A stretch of 64,000 nt of DNA from positions 34,368,109 through 34,432,108 of the forward strand of contig CAIIXF020000002.1 in NCBI GenBank assembly GCA_903813345.2, written 5' to 3'. Below the pieces are notes generated by a model, which ran no database searches, was not told the origin of the DNA, and saw only the letters and a list, made by a program, of their open reading frames with translations. The translations under genes and the position numbers were made by a program. This document shows positions 1-11,548 of this stretch, one piece after another. How positions within the stretch are numbered: position 1 is the first letter of the stretch; every line of letters begins with the position of its first letter. The DNA comes from Owenia fusiformis. Lineage: Eukaryota > Annelida > Polychaeta > Sabellida > Oweniidae.

Positions 1-38
1 AGTGTCACAATTTGAAAAATAAATCATAAGAAAAACAG

Positions 39-1203
39 TACAAGAACACAAAAGTGTACAACATGTCCCCACCAATGAAGAGACAAGATTTTAAAGACAG
101 CAACCTTAAAATCTACCAAGCTTCCCCAAAATGTAAGACAGAAAATCCAAAATGGCTGCCTTGACATTTATCCAGAATGCCAAAAAACTAATCAGATCTA
201 GCTTTTCATACTAAGAATCATCCCTGAAAAATTTCAAATTGATCTACCAAAGGGTTCACCTGGAAATGCGTAGACAAGACTTTACAGACAAGATTTTAGG
301 ACGGAAAATCCAAAATGGCTGCCTTGACATTTACCCAGAATGCCCAAAAACTAATCAGATCTAGATTCTCATACTAAGAATCATCCCTGAAAATTTGAAA
401 TTGATCTACCAAATGGTTCACCTGAAAACGCGTAGACAAGACTTCAAAGACAAGACTTTAGGACGGAAAATCCAAAATGGCTGCCTTGACATTTACCCAG
501 AATGCCAAAAAACTAATCAGTTCTAGATTTTCATACTAAGAATCATCCCTGAAAATTTGAAATTGATCTACAAAACGGTTCATCTGAAAACGCGCAGACA
601 AGACTCACAGACAAGAATTTAGGATGGAAAAATCCAAAATGGCCGACAATAATAAAGTGATTATGAGTTTTTGCTGATTCCTTATTACAAAATTATCACA
701 TATAACTACTGTTAGCAATAACATAGGCTTTTACAACAAAGTACATCTGAAAGTATTTATGAAGCTACTAAATAGTTAAAGTATGAAAACTCAAAACCAC
801 CATTAAATATGATACAAAGTATTATCGCGCACTAACTTTTCTGAAGACATTCAAAATGGCTGCCATGACTGAGCTAACAGGTCCAAAACCTAATCAGATC
901 TAGAACGAAGTGAGCTGAACAAGATGTTAAAGTTTTAAAAGCAATTGTGAAGCCATTTTTCTTAAAGTTTGCAGACAAGGATTTTAGCATTTGACTTAAA
1001 AATGGCCGACAGGAAGTAGGTATGTAGTTAAAAATTTTTCATCCACATCTGTATGGACTCATAAGTCATCCCTGAAAATTTGAAGATGATATCTGTAGCG
1101 GTTTTGGAGAAAACTGCCGGACGTACGGACAGACGGACGGACGGACAGACAGACGGACGCGCCTAGGCCGACAATATGGCCCCACACTATGTGGTGGGGA
1201 CAT
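39..1203 (+). repeat. Dispersed element, copy C
   Basis: It begins with TACAAGAACACAAAAGTGTA, then ATGTCCCCACC, and ends with GGTGGGGACAT, so the outer part is a short terminal inverted repeat. Inside are units of about 160 bp sharing TGGCTGCCTTGACATTTACC and TCATCCCTGAAAATTTGAAA. Near the right end lies a GGACGGACAGAC-type microsatellite. It is shorter and more diverged than the copies at 3773-5288 and 26900-28417. No coding capacity is visible, so it is probably non-autonomous. Confidence 0.8.
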
Positions 1204-1721
1204 AATAAAATGAATGAAGGGGAACACCTCGTAAGCATTTTGAAATGTCTGATGACAAATTAATATAATATAAAGCAATTTGAAACGCCTTGAACTAGCA
1301 GATACAGTAAAATGTGAACCAAATGAGCCAAAAAGTCACTCAACCTTTTGATTGTATTATGTTTTGTATCAAAGAACATTTGATCAATAAGCTGCCAAGT
1401 TTATCAATAATATACCAATTTTCCTTGTTTTTCTGATTTTCAAGCACAAATAAGTTTTCAAGTACAACCAATACAAAATCTCTTATAATGCTTACTTGTA
1501 TCAACTCTTGGGAGATAACTGAGATCCAATTAACATTGTTAGATGACACAATTTGTCATACTTGATAAAATGAACATCATTTGCAATGGTATTTATTGTT
1601 GAAAATCTATATTTAGCTTAAATGTTTGAATCACAAATATACAAGCCATTACTGGGTATGTTTACAGTTTACATTTGTTGATCAGTTCATAACTCTGATT
1701 CTCCACATTAAATAAACTAGT
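1204..1721. other. Spacer downstream of the last minus-strand finger exon
   Basis: AT-rich DNA with no finger relic seen. A TTTATT at 1592-1597 reads AATAAA on the minus strand, about 125 nt past the stop of the exon at 1722-2032. It is a plausible polyadenylation signal for the most distal isoform. Confidence 0.4.
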
Positions 1722-2032
1722 TTAAAGTCCATGGAATGGCTTCATATTATGGTATTGAATCAAGTGTTTTTTCAACTCGAGGCGACTTCTGCACATCGTA
1801 TCACATTTATGACACTTAAAGGGCATCTCTCCGGTATGTATCATTCTATGACGATTGAGCAGTGTAACTGTTCTAAATCTTTTCAAACACAATTCACATT
1901 GGTGTGGTTTTTCGCCAGTGTGTGTCATCATGTGATATCTAAGGTGACTTCCATTGTGAAGTATTTTATTACAGATGTTGCAAATGTGACGGTTACTTTG
2001 ATCCTGTTGCTTGTCTATCTTCACTGCATGTT
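1722..2032 (-). CDS. Alternative 3' terminal exon, three C2H2 fingers (most distal)
   Basis: The acceptor is CTTTATTTCCAG before AA CAT GCA. Joined in phase 1 to exon 2 it gives about 103 residues. Finger 1 is HICNICNKILHNGSHLRYHMM-type with base-contact positions (-1,2,3,6) N,S,H,Y. Finger 2 reads CELCLKRFRTVTLLNRH with contacts T,T,L,R. Finger 3 begins CHKC, has a Cys at the usual Phe position, and uses H-x4-H with contacts S,L,E,K. Linkers are HTGEKPH and HTGEMPF. A short tail ends at TAA. It is the farthest finger exon from exon 2, about 27 kb of intron away. The DNA-binding role comes from the C2H2 family; the target is unknown. Confidence 0.85.
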
Positions 2033-2919
2033 CTGGAAATAAAGAAATTGATATTGGCAGTTTCAGAAAATTAAAAAATATTTTGAGGATAATAAATTGG
2101 AATAAGTCTGGGATTCATAATTTTCAAGCACTGATAAGAGGTCTAATTATCAACAATTGCTGATGAAGTTAATTTCATTATTGGGAAGGGGTAATTATTT
2201 TATTAGCTAAGAGGGTTGATTTTTAAACATTCAAGTGAAACGCAAATTGTGGAAACTAAGATTGCAGATTTCTTTCTCTATTCTCAGTGTGCTGTAGAGT
2301 TCCATAGATTAAATTTTTGTTCATAAACCTCACTGATCTCTTCAGATTCCTTTCTAAATCCAAATTAAAGCTATTTTGGTAAAACATCTCAATACATTTC
2401 ATTTTGACAGGGTACAAAAAGATTCTAAAATTTTGGGCCAGCCTCAATGATCTGTTTCTTGGATACTACACATGAGTATTAAACTAGAAATTACAATGAT
2501 TTTGATATTAAAGTGGTCAGTTATGATAAATAAATCCACAATCCACAACTATATCTATATATATTATAAAATAGATTAAGTTTATTCCGTTTAAAAGCAA
2601 CATAATATCTATAAGAATACCTATATGGTGCATCTCATTTTTAACCACAAGAACTACTTGATGTGTGATAATAATATAAATGCAAAAGTTCTATGCATTC
2701 CAAAAAAGTGAATACCTATCCCATTTGTTTCATATGGATTTGGTCAGAGTATGAACATGTGACATTTGCTGATTTGGCCACTTTGCAAACAGATTCTATG
2801 AAGACTGAAGAGTTCATTCACAATTAACATAAAAGTCTCTCACAAAAATCGTATAGTGTGATTCTTCTCCAAATTGAGGTCAGTACAAAAAGCACAATAT
2901 ATGTTAGAATTATTATGGT
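2033..2919. other. Spacer between finger exons
   Basis: AT-rich DNA; I see no intact finger, RNA gene or recognised element. It separates the exon at 1722-2032 from a decayed finger at 2920-3035. Confidence 0.35.
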
Positions 2920-3035
2920 AACAATTTTGTGTCTTTCTTAAGATGCAATAACTTGGAAAAGCCTCTAAATTCTTTGCAACATATTTCACACTTGTATAGC
3001 TTCTCTCCAGTAAGACTCCCTCATATGGCATTTAC
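2920..3035 (-). pseudogene. Decayed C2H2 finger exon
   Basis: Read on the minus strand, it keeps a finger-like stretch TGEKLYKCEICCKEFRGFSK with both cysteines. The region where the two histidines belong reads LLHLKKDT, so the second histidine is lost. The preceding ATGAGG...ACTGGAGAG linker carries a deletion that breaks the frame. The fragment resembles finger 2 of the neighbour at 3119-3402 (CETCFKEFRGISELKRH), so it is probably a dead duplicate of that exon. No usable acceptor was found. Confidence 0.65.
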
Positions 3036-3118
3036 AATGGTCCCTCCAATTAATATATTTAATATATATGAGCAAGTGTTGCATATCAACACATTATATT
3101 TGGTGTGCTATTTTTTGT

Positions 3119-3402
3119 CTATTTACAGATATCTCTATGTGTCAACTTGTGTCGTTCAAGCATAAATCTTCGAGAAAATCTTTTTTCACATATATCACAT
3201 TGAAAAGGTTTTTCACCAGTGTGAATCATTTTATGTCGTTTCAATTCACTGATTCCTCTAAATTCTTTAAAACATGTTTCACATTTGTATGGCCTCTCTC
3301 CAGTATGTGTCCTCATGTGATAATCATAGTGACTCTTATGTATAAGAGTTTTTTGACAAATTTCACATGAAAGAGTCTTGAATATTCTCCCTGTGGACCG
3401 AC
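3119..3402 (-). CDS. Alternative 3' terminal exon, three C2H2 fingers
   Basis: The acceptor is TTTTTTCTTTTCCAG before GT CGG TCC. It codes for about 94 residues with almost no spacer before the fingers. Finger 1 is CEICQKTLIHKSHYDYH (contacts H,S,H,Y), finger 2 CETCFKEFRGISELKRH (G,S,E,R) and finger 3 CDICEKRFSRRFMLERH (R,F,M,R). Linkers are HTGERPY and HTGEKPF. It ends HRDICK then a stop. The ATG inside finger 1 is not a start, because the coding frame runs in from the acceptor. Confidence 0.87.
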
Positions 3403-3772
3403 CTGGAAAAGAAAAAACAAATTAATTCATATTCATCAAAGTTAAATGTCATTTTGTATTATTTACGATATTCAGGCAGAACCTGTGATAAAATCTTACC
3501 AATCTGCTCTTTCACTTAAGTTTTTCATGACAGCAATTTAATATTATAATGTTATCAATACATGTACTTATGAATGTCAAAAACCTAGTTTCAATAACCG
3601 TCCTTTATTTCCATGTAATTCCTTTTGAAGTTTTATAAATTGGATTGAGTTCAATTTAGGACATGTGAATGGCATTATATTCTATTTTATGAGGACAAGT
3701 TATTTTTTGAAATAAGATGCAATACTGCATTCCTCAGAAATATTATATATTAAATCTAGCTTACATTTCAAT
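3403..3772. other. Spacer before repeat copy A
   Basis: AT-rich intronic DNA with no recognisable gene or element. The dispersed repeat begins at its right edge with TACAAGAACACAAACGTG. Confidence 0.3.
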
Positions 3773-5288
3773 TACAAGAACACAAACGTGTACAAAATGT
3801 CCCCACCAAGTGGTGATCCCGTGAAATTGTTATCCTGAAAATGAGTAGACAAGACTTTACCAACACAATTTGAGGACGGAAAATCCAAAGTGGCCACCTT
3901 AAAATTTACCCAGAATGCCAAAAATTTAGTCAGTTCTAGATTTTCATACTAAGAACCACCCCTGAAAATTTGAAATTGATCCGTCACACAGTTAACCAGA
4001 AAACATGTAAACAAGACTTTACAGACAAGATTTCAGGATGGAAAATCCAAAATGGCTGCCTTGACATTTACCCAGAATGTCAAAAAACTAATCTGTTTGT
4101 AGATTTTCATACTAGAATCATCCCTGAAAATATGAAATTGATCTACCAAACGGTTCACCTGAAAACGGGTAGACAAGACTTTACAGACAAGATTTTAGGA
4201 CAGAAAATCCAAAATGGCTGCCTTAACATTTACGCAGAATGCAAAAAAAGTAATCAGATGTAGATTTTCATACAAAGAATCATCCCTGAAAATTTGAAAT
4301 TGATCTATCAAACCGTTCTCCTAAAAACGCGTAGACAAGACTTTACAGGCAAGATTTTAAGACGGAAAATCCAAAATGGCTGCCTTGACATTTACCCAGA
4401 ATGCAAAAAAACTAATCAGTTCTAGATTTTCATACTAAGAATCATTCCTGAAAATTTGAAATTGATCTACGAAACGGTTCACCTGAAAACGAGTAGACAA
4501 GACTTTACAGACAAGATTTTAGGACGGAAATCCAAAATGGCTGCCTTGACATTTACCCAGAATGCCAAAAAACTAATGAGATCTAGATTTTTATACTAAG
4601 AATCATCCCTGAAAATTTGAAATTGATCCACCAAACGGTTCACCTGAAAACGCGCAGACAAGACTTCACAGACAAGATTTTAGGACCGAAAAATCCAAAA
4701 TGGCCGACAATAAAAAAGTCCTTATGAGTTTTTGCTGATTTCTTTTTACAAAATTATCACATATAACTACTGTTAACAATAAAGTAGGCTTTTACAGCAA
4801 AGTACATCTGAAATTATTTATAAAGCTACTAAATAGTTAAAGTATGAAAACTCAAAAACACCATTCAATATGATACAAAGTATTATCGCGCGCTAACTTT
4901 TCTTAAGACATTCAAAATGGCTGACATGACTAAGCTAGCAGGTCCAAAACCTAATCAGATCTAGAATGAAGTGAGTTGAACAAGATGTTAAAGTTTTAAA
5001 AGCAACTGTGAAGCAGTTTTTCTTAAAGTTTGCAGACAAGGATTTTAGCATTTGACTTCAAAATGGCCGACAGGAAGTAGGTATCGAGTTAATTTTTTTT
5101 CATCCACATCTGTATGCACTCATAAGTTATCCCTGAAAATTTGAAGGTGATATCTGTAGCGGTTTTGGAGAAAACTGCCGGACGTACGGACAGACGGACA
5201 GACAGACGGACAGACAGACGGACAGACAGACGGACGGACGGACGCGCCTAGGCCGACAATATGGCCCCACACTATGTGGTGGGGACAT
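3773..5288 (+). repeat. Dispersed element, copy A
   Basis: A 1.5 kb element with the TACAAGAACACAAA / ATGTCCCCACC left end and GTGGTGGGGACAT right end. It contains about five internal units near 160 bp and a terminal GGACAGACGGACAGAC microsatellite. It is almost the same length as copy B at 26900-28417, which lies in the opposite orientation. The stretches compared by eye are nearly base-identical; for instance TTTGACTTCAAAATGG here reads TTCGACTTCAAAATGG there. It encodes nothing obvious. Its short Ser/Val/Cys-Pro frames are translated microsatellite. Confidence 0.88.
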
Positions 5289-5514
5289 AAAAAATGTGCA
5301 AAATGTTTTTGGACCAATCAAAAATCTTTTCACATCATAAAAGTTAATGGAGCTAATCGGCTAGTCTCAATCTATTGGGGGATTCAACTCTTATATGACT
5401 AAATTAATTTTCACTGTCAGAACCTTAACTTTAAATTATAGTGATCTCTTCAGCATCCAGTTATGATCCTTAACAGGCTTGCAACTGGCAAACACAGGCT
5501 GGTATCGAAAGATT

Positions 5515-6272
5515 GGTCTGCTATGACGGAGCATGCTATTTTCATAGAAACACTAAGAATACTTCAGAACAATTATTTTTTAACTCATATGTTTCGTTAT
5601 ATCAAAGAAATTTACTTACTCCATGCAATGGATATATCATTTGCGGGTAACCTTCACTTCTGTTTGAAGTCCAATAACGTTGGGAGTAAAAGCTATTGAA
5701 AACGGCGCCAGAGTATCAAACTCTATAATGTACCTTTTCTTATCTAACTTTTTCATGATATAGTGACACGATAATATTAACAAATGTTTTCAGCATAACT
5801 CTGAATGTATTAATGAAATATTGATGTATTGGGTCTTTTTAATTTTTAATAAAAATAATTTTACATTTTTTGTAAGCTGTGACGAAGCAGTTTCACTTTT
5901 CACATTTGCAACTGCTCCATCACAGCGGACAAAAGATTTAAACATTATTTTTTATAAAAGAATTAAAAAGACCAAATACATCAACATCTCATTAATACCT
6001 TCATTGGAATGCTGAAAACAGGTAAATACTATCATGTCACTATATCGTGCCATTAAAAATTTAACAAGAAATGGTACATTTTGGAGTATTATACTCTGGA
6101 GCCATTTTCAATAGCTTTTACTTCAAGCATTATTAGACTTCAAACAGAAGTGAAGGTTACCCGCAAATGATATATCCATTGCATGGAATAAGTAATTTTC
6201 TTTGGTATAACAAAACATACGAGTTAAAAATAAATTATTGAAAAATAACATGCTCCATCACAGCGGACAAAT
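5515..6272. repeat. Fold-back element, about 760 bp
   Basis: Left and right arms are reverse complements. GGAGCATGCTATTTT near 5530 pairs with AAAATAACATGCTCC near 6243. GCGGGTAACCTTCACTTCTG near 5643 pairs with CAGAAGTGAAGGTTACCCGC near 6145. Arms of roughly 260-290 bp enclose a unique centre of about 200 bp that repeats CTCCATCACAGCGGAC, a motif also at the right end. It resembles a fold-back or MITE-like non-autonomous DNA element. No protein is encoded. Confidence 0.75.
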
Positions 6273-6398
6273 ATGTGAATTTATCTGCCATACCCACCAA
6301 CAACAAATATGTATGCACAAGCACCACACAGAAAGGACCAAAAACTGAACACAGCAACAAAAAGAAAAACATGCACCTGTTCAAAAGCTATTCTACCT

Positions 6399-6628
6399 TT
6401 AATTATCATTAGGTCTAGCATGCTTTAATAGATGTCCTCTCAAGTGAGCTGCTTGCCGATAACGTTTCTTGCAAATCTCACACTCAAACGGTTTCTCGCC
6501 AGTATGGGTCCTCATGTGATAAGTATAGTTGCTTTTGTTACTCGACTGCTTATTGCAGATTTTACATATAAAGTCAGATGGAGTTTTGCTTTCCAATGTA
6601 AAAGTGCCATACCCAAAGCCATACAAAA
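6399..6628 (-). CDS. Alternative 3' terminal exon, two C2H2 fingers
   Basis: The acceptor is TTTTATATTTTTCAG before TT TTG TAT. It codes for about 76 residues. A short lead VLYGFGYGTFTLESKTPSDF is followed by finger 1 CKICNKQSSNKSNYTYH (contacts N,S,N,Y), linker HTGEKPF, and finger 2 CEICKKRYRQAAHLRGH (Q,A,H,G). Tyr replaces the usual Phe in finger 2. It ends KHARPNDN before TAA. The lead is among the shortest in this gene, so this isoform places its fingers almost directly after the acidic region of exon 2. Confidence 0.86.
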
Positions 6629-7499
6629 CTGAAAAATATAAAACAAGATTTATTTTATATTTCATTGAGATATTTGTAAATGGTACTCTGTGGTATAAGC
6701 ATGGTGTATATGATACCATCACCACAAGATGATCTAAATAAGATGGTCTGCAAAATAGATATTCATTTTAAGAAAGAATGGATCCTTTTGCATCAAACAA
6801 TTGACTTATACATCTATAGTCATCTTGTATCTCAGACAATAGCACCCTTTATTTTATTTTTACCGTATAACCTTGAAATCCATATCCTGGAGGAATTATG
6901 GTTTTGAGTGCTCTGTACAATTTAAGGCTATCAGAACGTTTTTTTAAAATCAGGGTAATGTATTCAAAAATGGTAAATACTGCATTTTAGAATTTTTTTA
7001 AAAAGTTTGAGTGTGAAATATATAGACAATTTAGGTTGCCAATAATATTACTTATGATGTTGCAGAGACTTTCCCAACATTTGATTTTGTTTAATGGACC
7101 ACCCAACAATGGATTTGTTTTTATTTATATTTATTCAACTAAATCTGATATATGATCAGTATGACAGAAATACAAATATTGAAACATAATCGCCATATGG
7201 ATATCACAAGTATATAAAAGTGGCCCTCTTTGTATTTTACACTGCTCAGTAATACCTGGTATAATGTCACTTGTATTTGCAATACTTTGTTTTGGCTTAA
7301 TCCATAATATATGACAAAAACTTAACAAATCTAGTGTCAGTTTAAGATGAAACTCCAGATACATAGAAAAATAGAATGATTGAACTTCTGATGTCCAGAG
7401 TTAATTAATATAACATGACCAAAGTTTATAAATCTAGAGTCAGTTTAAGGTGAATCTTCCAATATTCTGAATAATAATATGACATCAAAGTTCATGAAT
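6629..7499. other. Spacer between finger exons
   Basis: AT-rich DNA without a visible gene. A TTTATT-rich stretch at about 7116-7137 gives AATAAA on the minus strand some 370 nt past the stop of the 7500-7744 exon. It is a possible polyadenylation region. Confidence 0.35.
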
Positions 7500-7744
7500 C
7501 TAAGATTTGCTAATATGAATCTTCCTATGGCGCTTTAAGTGTGCCAATCCTCTGAACTCTTTTAAACACAGCTCACACTTGTATGGTTTCTCGCCAGTAT
7601 GTGTCCTCATGTGATAATTGTAATTGCCTTTATTTAATATGCGCTTATCGCATAACTTGCAGTAAAACTGATTAATTGGTGTAATCTCCACTGATGTTTT
7701 CGGGAACAGACTTGCACTGCTCAATAGGTATTTCTGGACTGACT
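7500..7744 (-). CDS. Alternative 3' terminal exon, two C2H2 fingers
   Basis: The acceptor is TTTTTCTATTTTCAG before AG TCA GTC, giving about 81 residues. The lead ESVQKYLLSSASLFPKTS is followed by finger 1 CKLCDKRILNKGNYNYH (contacts N,G,N,Y), linker HTGEKPY and finger 2 CELCLKEFRGLAHLKRH (G,A,H,R), ending HISKS. Asn at helix position 3 of finger 1 groups it with the exons at 6399 and 19733, against the His3 majority. Confidence 0.87.
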
Positions 7745-8752
7745 CTGAAAATAGAAAAACAGTTAATTTTATTAATGCACCTGTACACAGTTCAGAATAT
7801 ATTATGTAGTTTATATATTTTGTGAACATCATCTAAGTGCTACTTTTTCTCCATGAGCTGAAATATCTAAATTGGTAAAACTAAAAATACTTGTAAGTAT
7901 TTTCTGGAGTGTGATTTCAATGATTTCTGCTTACAAGATTCCCTCTACATCTATCTTCTAACATTTTTCGTTAATGGTAATTTAATACTGATGTGATTAT
8001 AATGAGACAAAACATGTGTTAGGATTTGTTAACAGTCAAAATCTGCAACAATTGAACAAATATATGTGTATTATGCTTACTCATATTTATTTAGTTCACT
8101 GTATATTTCATAAATAATATAAGGAAAGTTGTATTTAAACAGTTTCTGGCACAAATATGACTTGTCATTCTTGGAAACAATACTCAGATATTATGAGTTC
8201 CTACTATTGTTTCTTTTTTTGGTTACACATAAACAAAACATTTTGCTGTCCAACCCGGAGATATTTCGTCTATGGCGTCATAATTGTACCTCGAGATATC
8301 TCGGGGTGCTGTCCAGTAATTGTCACATAATCTGTACCAGTTATCTTACAAAATATTCTAGTGGTCACTTGGGGAATCTAGTAGGGTGCAATTGAAGTAT
8401 TTTGTCATTGGCTTCACAAATGGCATATAACTTAGCACATAGGGTGTTGATACAGTCTATGTTATGCTGATGTGAAAACATGCAAATTTGCTTAATTTTT
8501 CATCAAAATTGCCAGTCACCAGCAGAAAACCTCCAAAAATAGCTTTGGCCAGCAATGAGTTAAGTATTAGTAAACTACAAAAGGGAATTATTTGCAGTTC
8601 CCAACTGTTAAGGAATTAGGATCTCTGATACAATCTATAGATATTTGTTTTCACTTGTTTAGAATCATCTCTGAATATATAATCCATTGGTATTATCCAT
8701 AAATTCAATAAATAAATAAATTTATGATAGAATCTATTTAACTATCATTCTA
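7745..8752. other. Spacer between finger exons
   Basis: About 1 kb with no finger relic seen. A small palindrome CGAGATATCTCG lies near 8292. A TTTATT lies near 8086. Nothing else was recognised. Confidence 0.3.
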
Positions 8753-9015
8753 TCATCTGGACTGCTTCTTGTGGATCTTCAGATGTCTCGTAAGATGTGC
8801 CATTTGTCTAAAGCGTTTCATGCACATCTCACACTGGAATGGTTTCTCGCCAGTATGGGTCCTCATATGATAATTTAAATGTCCAGAATGAGATAACTGC
8901 TTGTTACATATATGACAAATATGTTGTTTGCTTGCTTCTGACGCTGATGAGTTCTTTGTTGGTGTACTAAGCTGGTCTATATATCTTCGCATGTAGCTTT
9001 TATCAAGTTGAAATG
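8753..9015 (-). CDS. Alternative 3' terminal exon, two C2H2 fingers
   Basis: The acceptor is TTCTCTATTTCCAG before CA TTT CAA, giving about 87 residues. The lead includes AFQLDKSYMRRYIDQLSTP. Finger 1 is CHICNKQLSHSGHLNYH (contacts H,G,H,Y), with Leu rather than Tyr at helix position 4. Finger 2 is CEMCMKRFRQMAHLTRH (Q,A,H,R). The linker is HTGEKPF and the tail KKQSR. Finger 2 shares the Q-x-A-H contact set with the exon at 6399-6628. Confidence 0.87.
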
Positions 9016-9905
9016 CTGGAAATAGAGAATCACCAAATTACTCTTAGCTAAAACATACATATAACCATTATACTAAACTTATATTGGATTGAATCAAGCT
9101 GGATCATTGGATACAGGAGGCATATGTGTATATGAAAAAAAACATGGGAAAGAAATTACTGATTTTTATGGTGCATCAATGGATCAAGTACATTTTTTAT
9201 CAACAGAAAATATTTCCTTTTTAAGGGTAGACTTTCAATAGATTAGCATTTTCAGTGTACCGGATAGCCCTATAATCTTTACTTTTGAGGTTGAGAAGAG
9301 CCAAGTATATTATGTTATAAAAAGAACAACATTAAAGCATTATAAGAGGTTTATTTGTTAAAGATATCAAGCTTACAAGAAACTAAGAAACACATAATTC
9401 TTGCTACAAATTAAATCCCTTGTATTTATTTAGTTTCCATTTTCCTCAAATGTCGTCATGATTGTTTATATCCAAGTAGTGATTCAATCTTCCAATCCTG
9501 TAAAAACTCAAACCAAACAGTTTTTCTCAAACCACGAAGTACACTGAACTGAAGTTATTTACATGCTTTTGTATTTGAAATCTTGAAATCATGCACTTTG
9601 ACATCTCCAAGTGTTCAATAGAGGTGTCCTGGTTCAATATTAGCAAGAATTAAAACACTAGTGATCTCCTTTCCCAGTTTCGGCTCCTACACTCTTGAAA
9701 GAAAAGATCATTCTTCATTCTTGCCTACATCCAATCAGAATATGAAGTCAAAATATAAAGGCATTTCATTTTCTGTTAAAGTCACCAGGATTTATTTATC
9801 ACTTTGAATCCCACAAAATATGCATTTCAGTTCATTAAGATCATAGGCATCAATAGTTTGATATAATCTCTATAGTCAGAGTGCAGTATAGTCGGGCTTA
9901 ACATA
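9016..9905. other. Spacer between finger exons
   Basis: No gene or recognised repeat. TTTATT at 9791-9796 reads AATAAA on the minus strand about 110 nt past the stop of the 9906-10216 exon and is a good candidate polyadenylation signal. Confidence 0.4.
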
Positions 9906-10216
9906 TCAGGGCACTCCTTTATATTTAGAATGTATCTTCCTATGACGGTTCAGATCAGCTGCCTGACGAAACCCTTTGAGGCAAATTTCACACTTATATG
10001 GCTTCTCGCCAGTGTGGGCTCTCATGTGGTAGTCAAAGTGCTGTTTCTGTTGCATTTGCTTGTGGCATATTTCACATTCGTATTGGCCAGATGTATTCTT
10101 AGGTGTTGATGTCCCAGTCCCATGAGGCACTATTGGTTGTTTCCCTAATACTTGGACTGGAAAAGCGTTAGTAATTTGTGTCAACAGGATATTTGGAAAT
10201 GGCTGGTGTTGCTGTC
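9906..10216 (-). CDS. Alternative 3' terminal exon, two C2H2 fingers
   Basis: The acceptor is CTGTTTGCTTCCAG before GA CAG CAA, giving about 103 residues. The lead is Gln/Pro-rich (GQQHQPFPNILLTQ...). Finger 1 is CEICHKQMQQKQHFDYH (contacts Q,Q,H,Y) and finger 2 CEICLKGFRQAADLNRH (Q,A,D,R). The linker is HTGEKPY and the tail SKYKGVP before TGA. Phe replaces Tyr at helix position 4 of finger 1. Confidence 0.88.
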
Positions 10217-10658
10217 CTGGAAGCAAACAGAACATAAAGCATTAAAGTATGAGGATTCATGAAATATATTTTATTGTTATGATCATTGGTTAAGGTTGGG
10301 GGAAGAATAAACAGAGTATTTATAAGAATATCTATCTTACACATAAACATATATGCTAAATAAATCGCTGAATGAATCCCAGAATGTATTCAAGATAGGA
10401 CTGGTGGTATGGGTTTTGAACATGTTGCCAAGTACATAAATTCGCCAAATTTTAAAATAACATGTGTTTTGGTCCTCATTTGTTAGCTATTAATTTCTTG
10501 GGCTCTCTCAACTCTCATCACATTTACTTTATAATATTTTAAATAATTTTTTTTGTATCCATTTAAAAAGCCTATATTTCATATTTGACACAGGAACACA
10601 TTGAATAAATTCTACATATTTATATTTCAGTCTTTAGTCACTTCAGCTATCTATAATT
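10217..10658. other. Spacer between finger exons
   Basis: AT-rich DNA; no element or relic recognised. Confidence 0.3.
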
Positions 10659-11050
10659 CTATATCATATGTTTTTGTCTCTTATGCTTGTTCAAATTGCT
10701 TGAATTTCTGAATGCTTTCAAGCACAATTCACATTTAAAGGGCTTCTCGCCAGTATGCATCCTCATGTGGTATTTATAATGTTGTTGTTGAATCATACGC
10801 TTATCACAGATCTCACACACATATTTCCCTTGTTCTTGCGAGTAAGATTTTGAGAGATTTTGCCTATTAGTGTTCATTGAGGAGGGCTCTTGAGTTGAAA
10901 TATAGTGTGGGTCTCGAGAATGGACATTTTGGGGTCTTTGCAATGAAGGGCTTGTATCTACTGATCCATATCCTGTTTCTGAATGTGTCATGGTTTGTGG
11001 ATGTGATATGGCACCAGACAAGGTGTAGTTCTGCCTCAGATTAAAGCCAC
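10659..11050 (-). CDS. Alternative 3' terminal exon, two C2H2 fingers (sister of 11549-11934)
   Basis: The acceptor is TTCTTTTCTTTTCAG before GT GGC TTT, giving about 130 residues. A long Ser/Gln/Asn-rich lead includes MNTNRQNLSKSYSQEQGKY just before finger 1, CEICDKRMIQQQHYKYH (contacts Q,Q,H,Y). Finger 2 is CELCLKAFRNSSNLNKH (N,S,N,K) with H-x4-H. The linker is HTGEKPF. The exon at 11549-11934 shares most of the lead and both fingers, so the two are a fairly recent tandem duplicate. Position 6 of finger 2 is Lys here and Gln there. Confidence 0.9.
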
Positions 11051-11548
11051 CTGAAAAGAAAAGAACACTTCATTAGTTTTGCTTATTTATTATTCATTAA
11101 AATGGATGTACAGTAAGATTCAGATGCTGGTTGAGGGCATTTGTTTTTTAAGGGAATCATAGACTTGAGTGACCTGAGCAGAGGTCCCATGCCCAAAAGG
11201 CATCAGCATTTGAAATTTGGACAAAATCTGAGTAGTGCTATATGAGAAATCAGAAATTGTATTGGTAGAAATTGTAAGGTAGCCATTTTGAAATTAGCAG
11301 CAGAACTGAAAATTCCTTCTTGAGCCAAGTCACTAAGGCATCAGCATATAAAATCTAAACAAAATCCCACTACTGGTATCTGAGTTATTATAGATTATAT
11401 TTCCTTCTCAAGCAGAGGTTCTATGCCCATGACATTATTTGAGTTATCAAAGATAACCGTTTTTATGAAAAAACAGCAGCCATTTTGAATTGAACATATT
11501 GAATAATTTCTATTTTATTTATATTTCAGTCTTGAACATTTCAGCTCT
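11051..11548. other. Spacer with duplicated intron DNA
   Basis: It contains AGCAGAGGT-CCATGCCC-like stretches near 11178 and 11412 that recur near 12300, showing that flanking intron DNA was duplicated along with the finger exons. No gene is seen. Confidence 0.45.

Noticed and set aside
1731-2042. Plus-strand open frames opposite minus-strand finger exons (also opposite 3119, 6399, 11549, 13690, 15110, 15703, 18177, 19193 and 21083)
   Set aside because: Antisense shadows of conserved C2H2 coding DNA; no codon logic, start context or splice sites of their own.
3970-4263. 97-codon frame in element A with repeated QNGCLDIYPEC
   Set aside because: It is the 160-bp repeat unit translated; the other copies have frame breaks in different places.
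5120-5333. Frames with PSVCPSVCPSV repeats, also at 1066-1278 and 26810-27068
   Set aside because: Translation of the GTCCGTCTGTCC microsatellite inside the dispersed elements.
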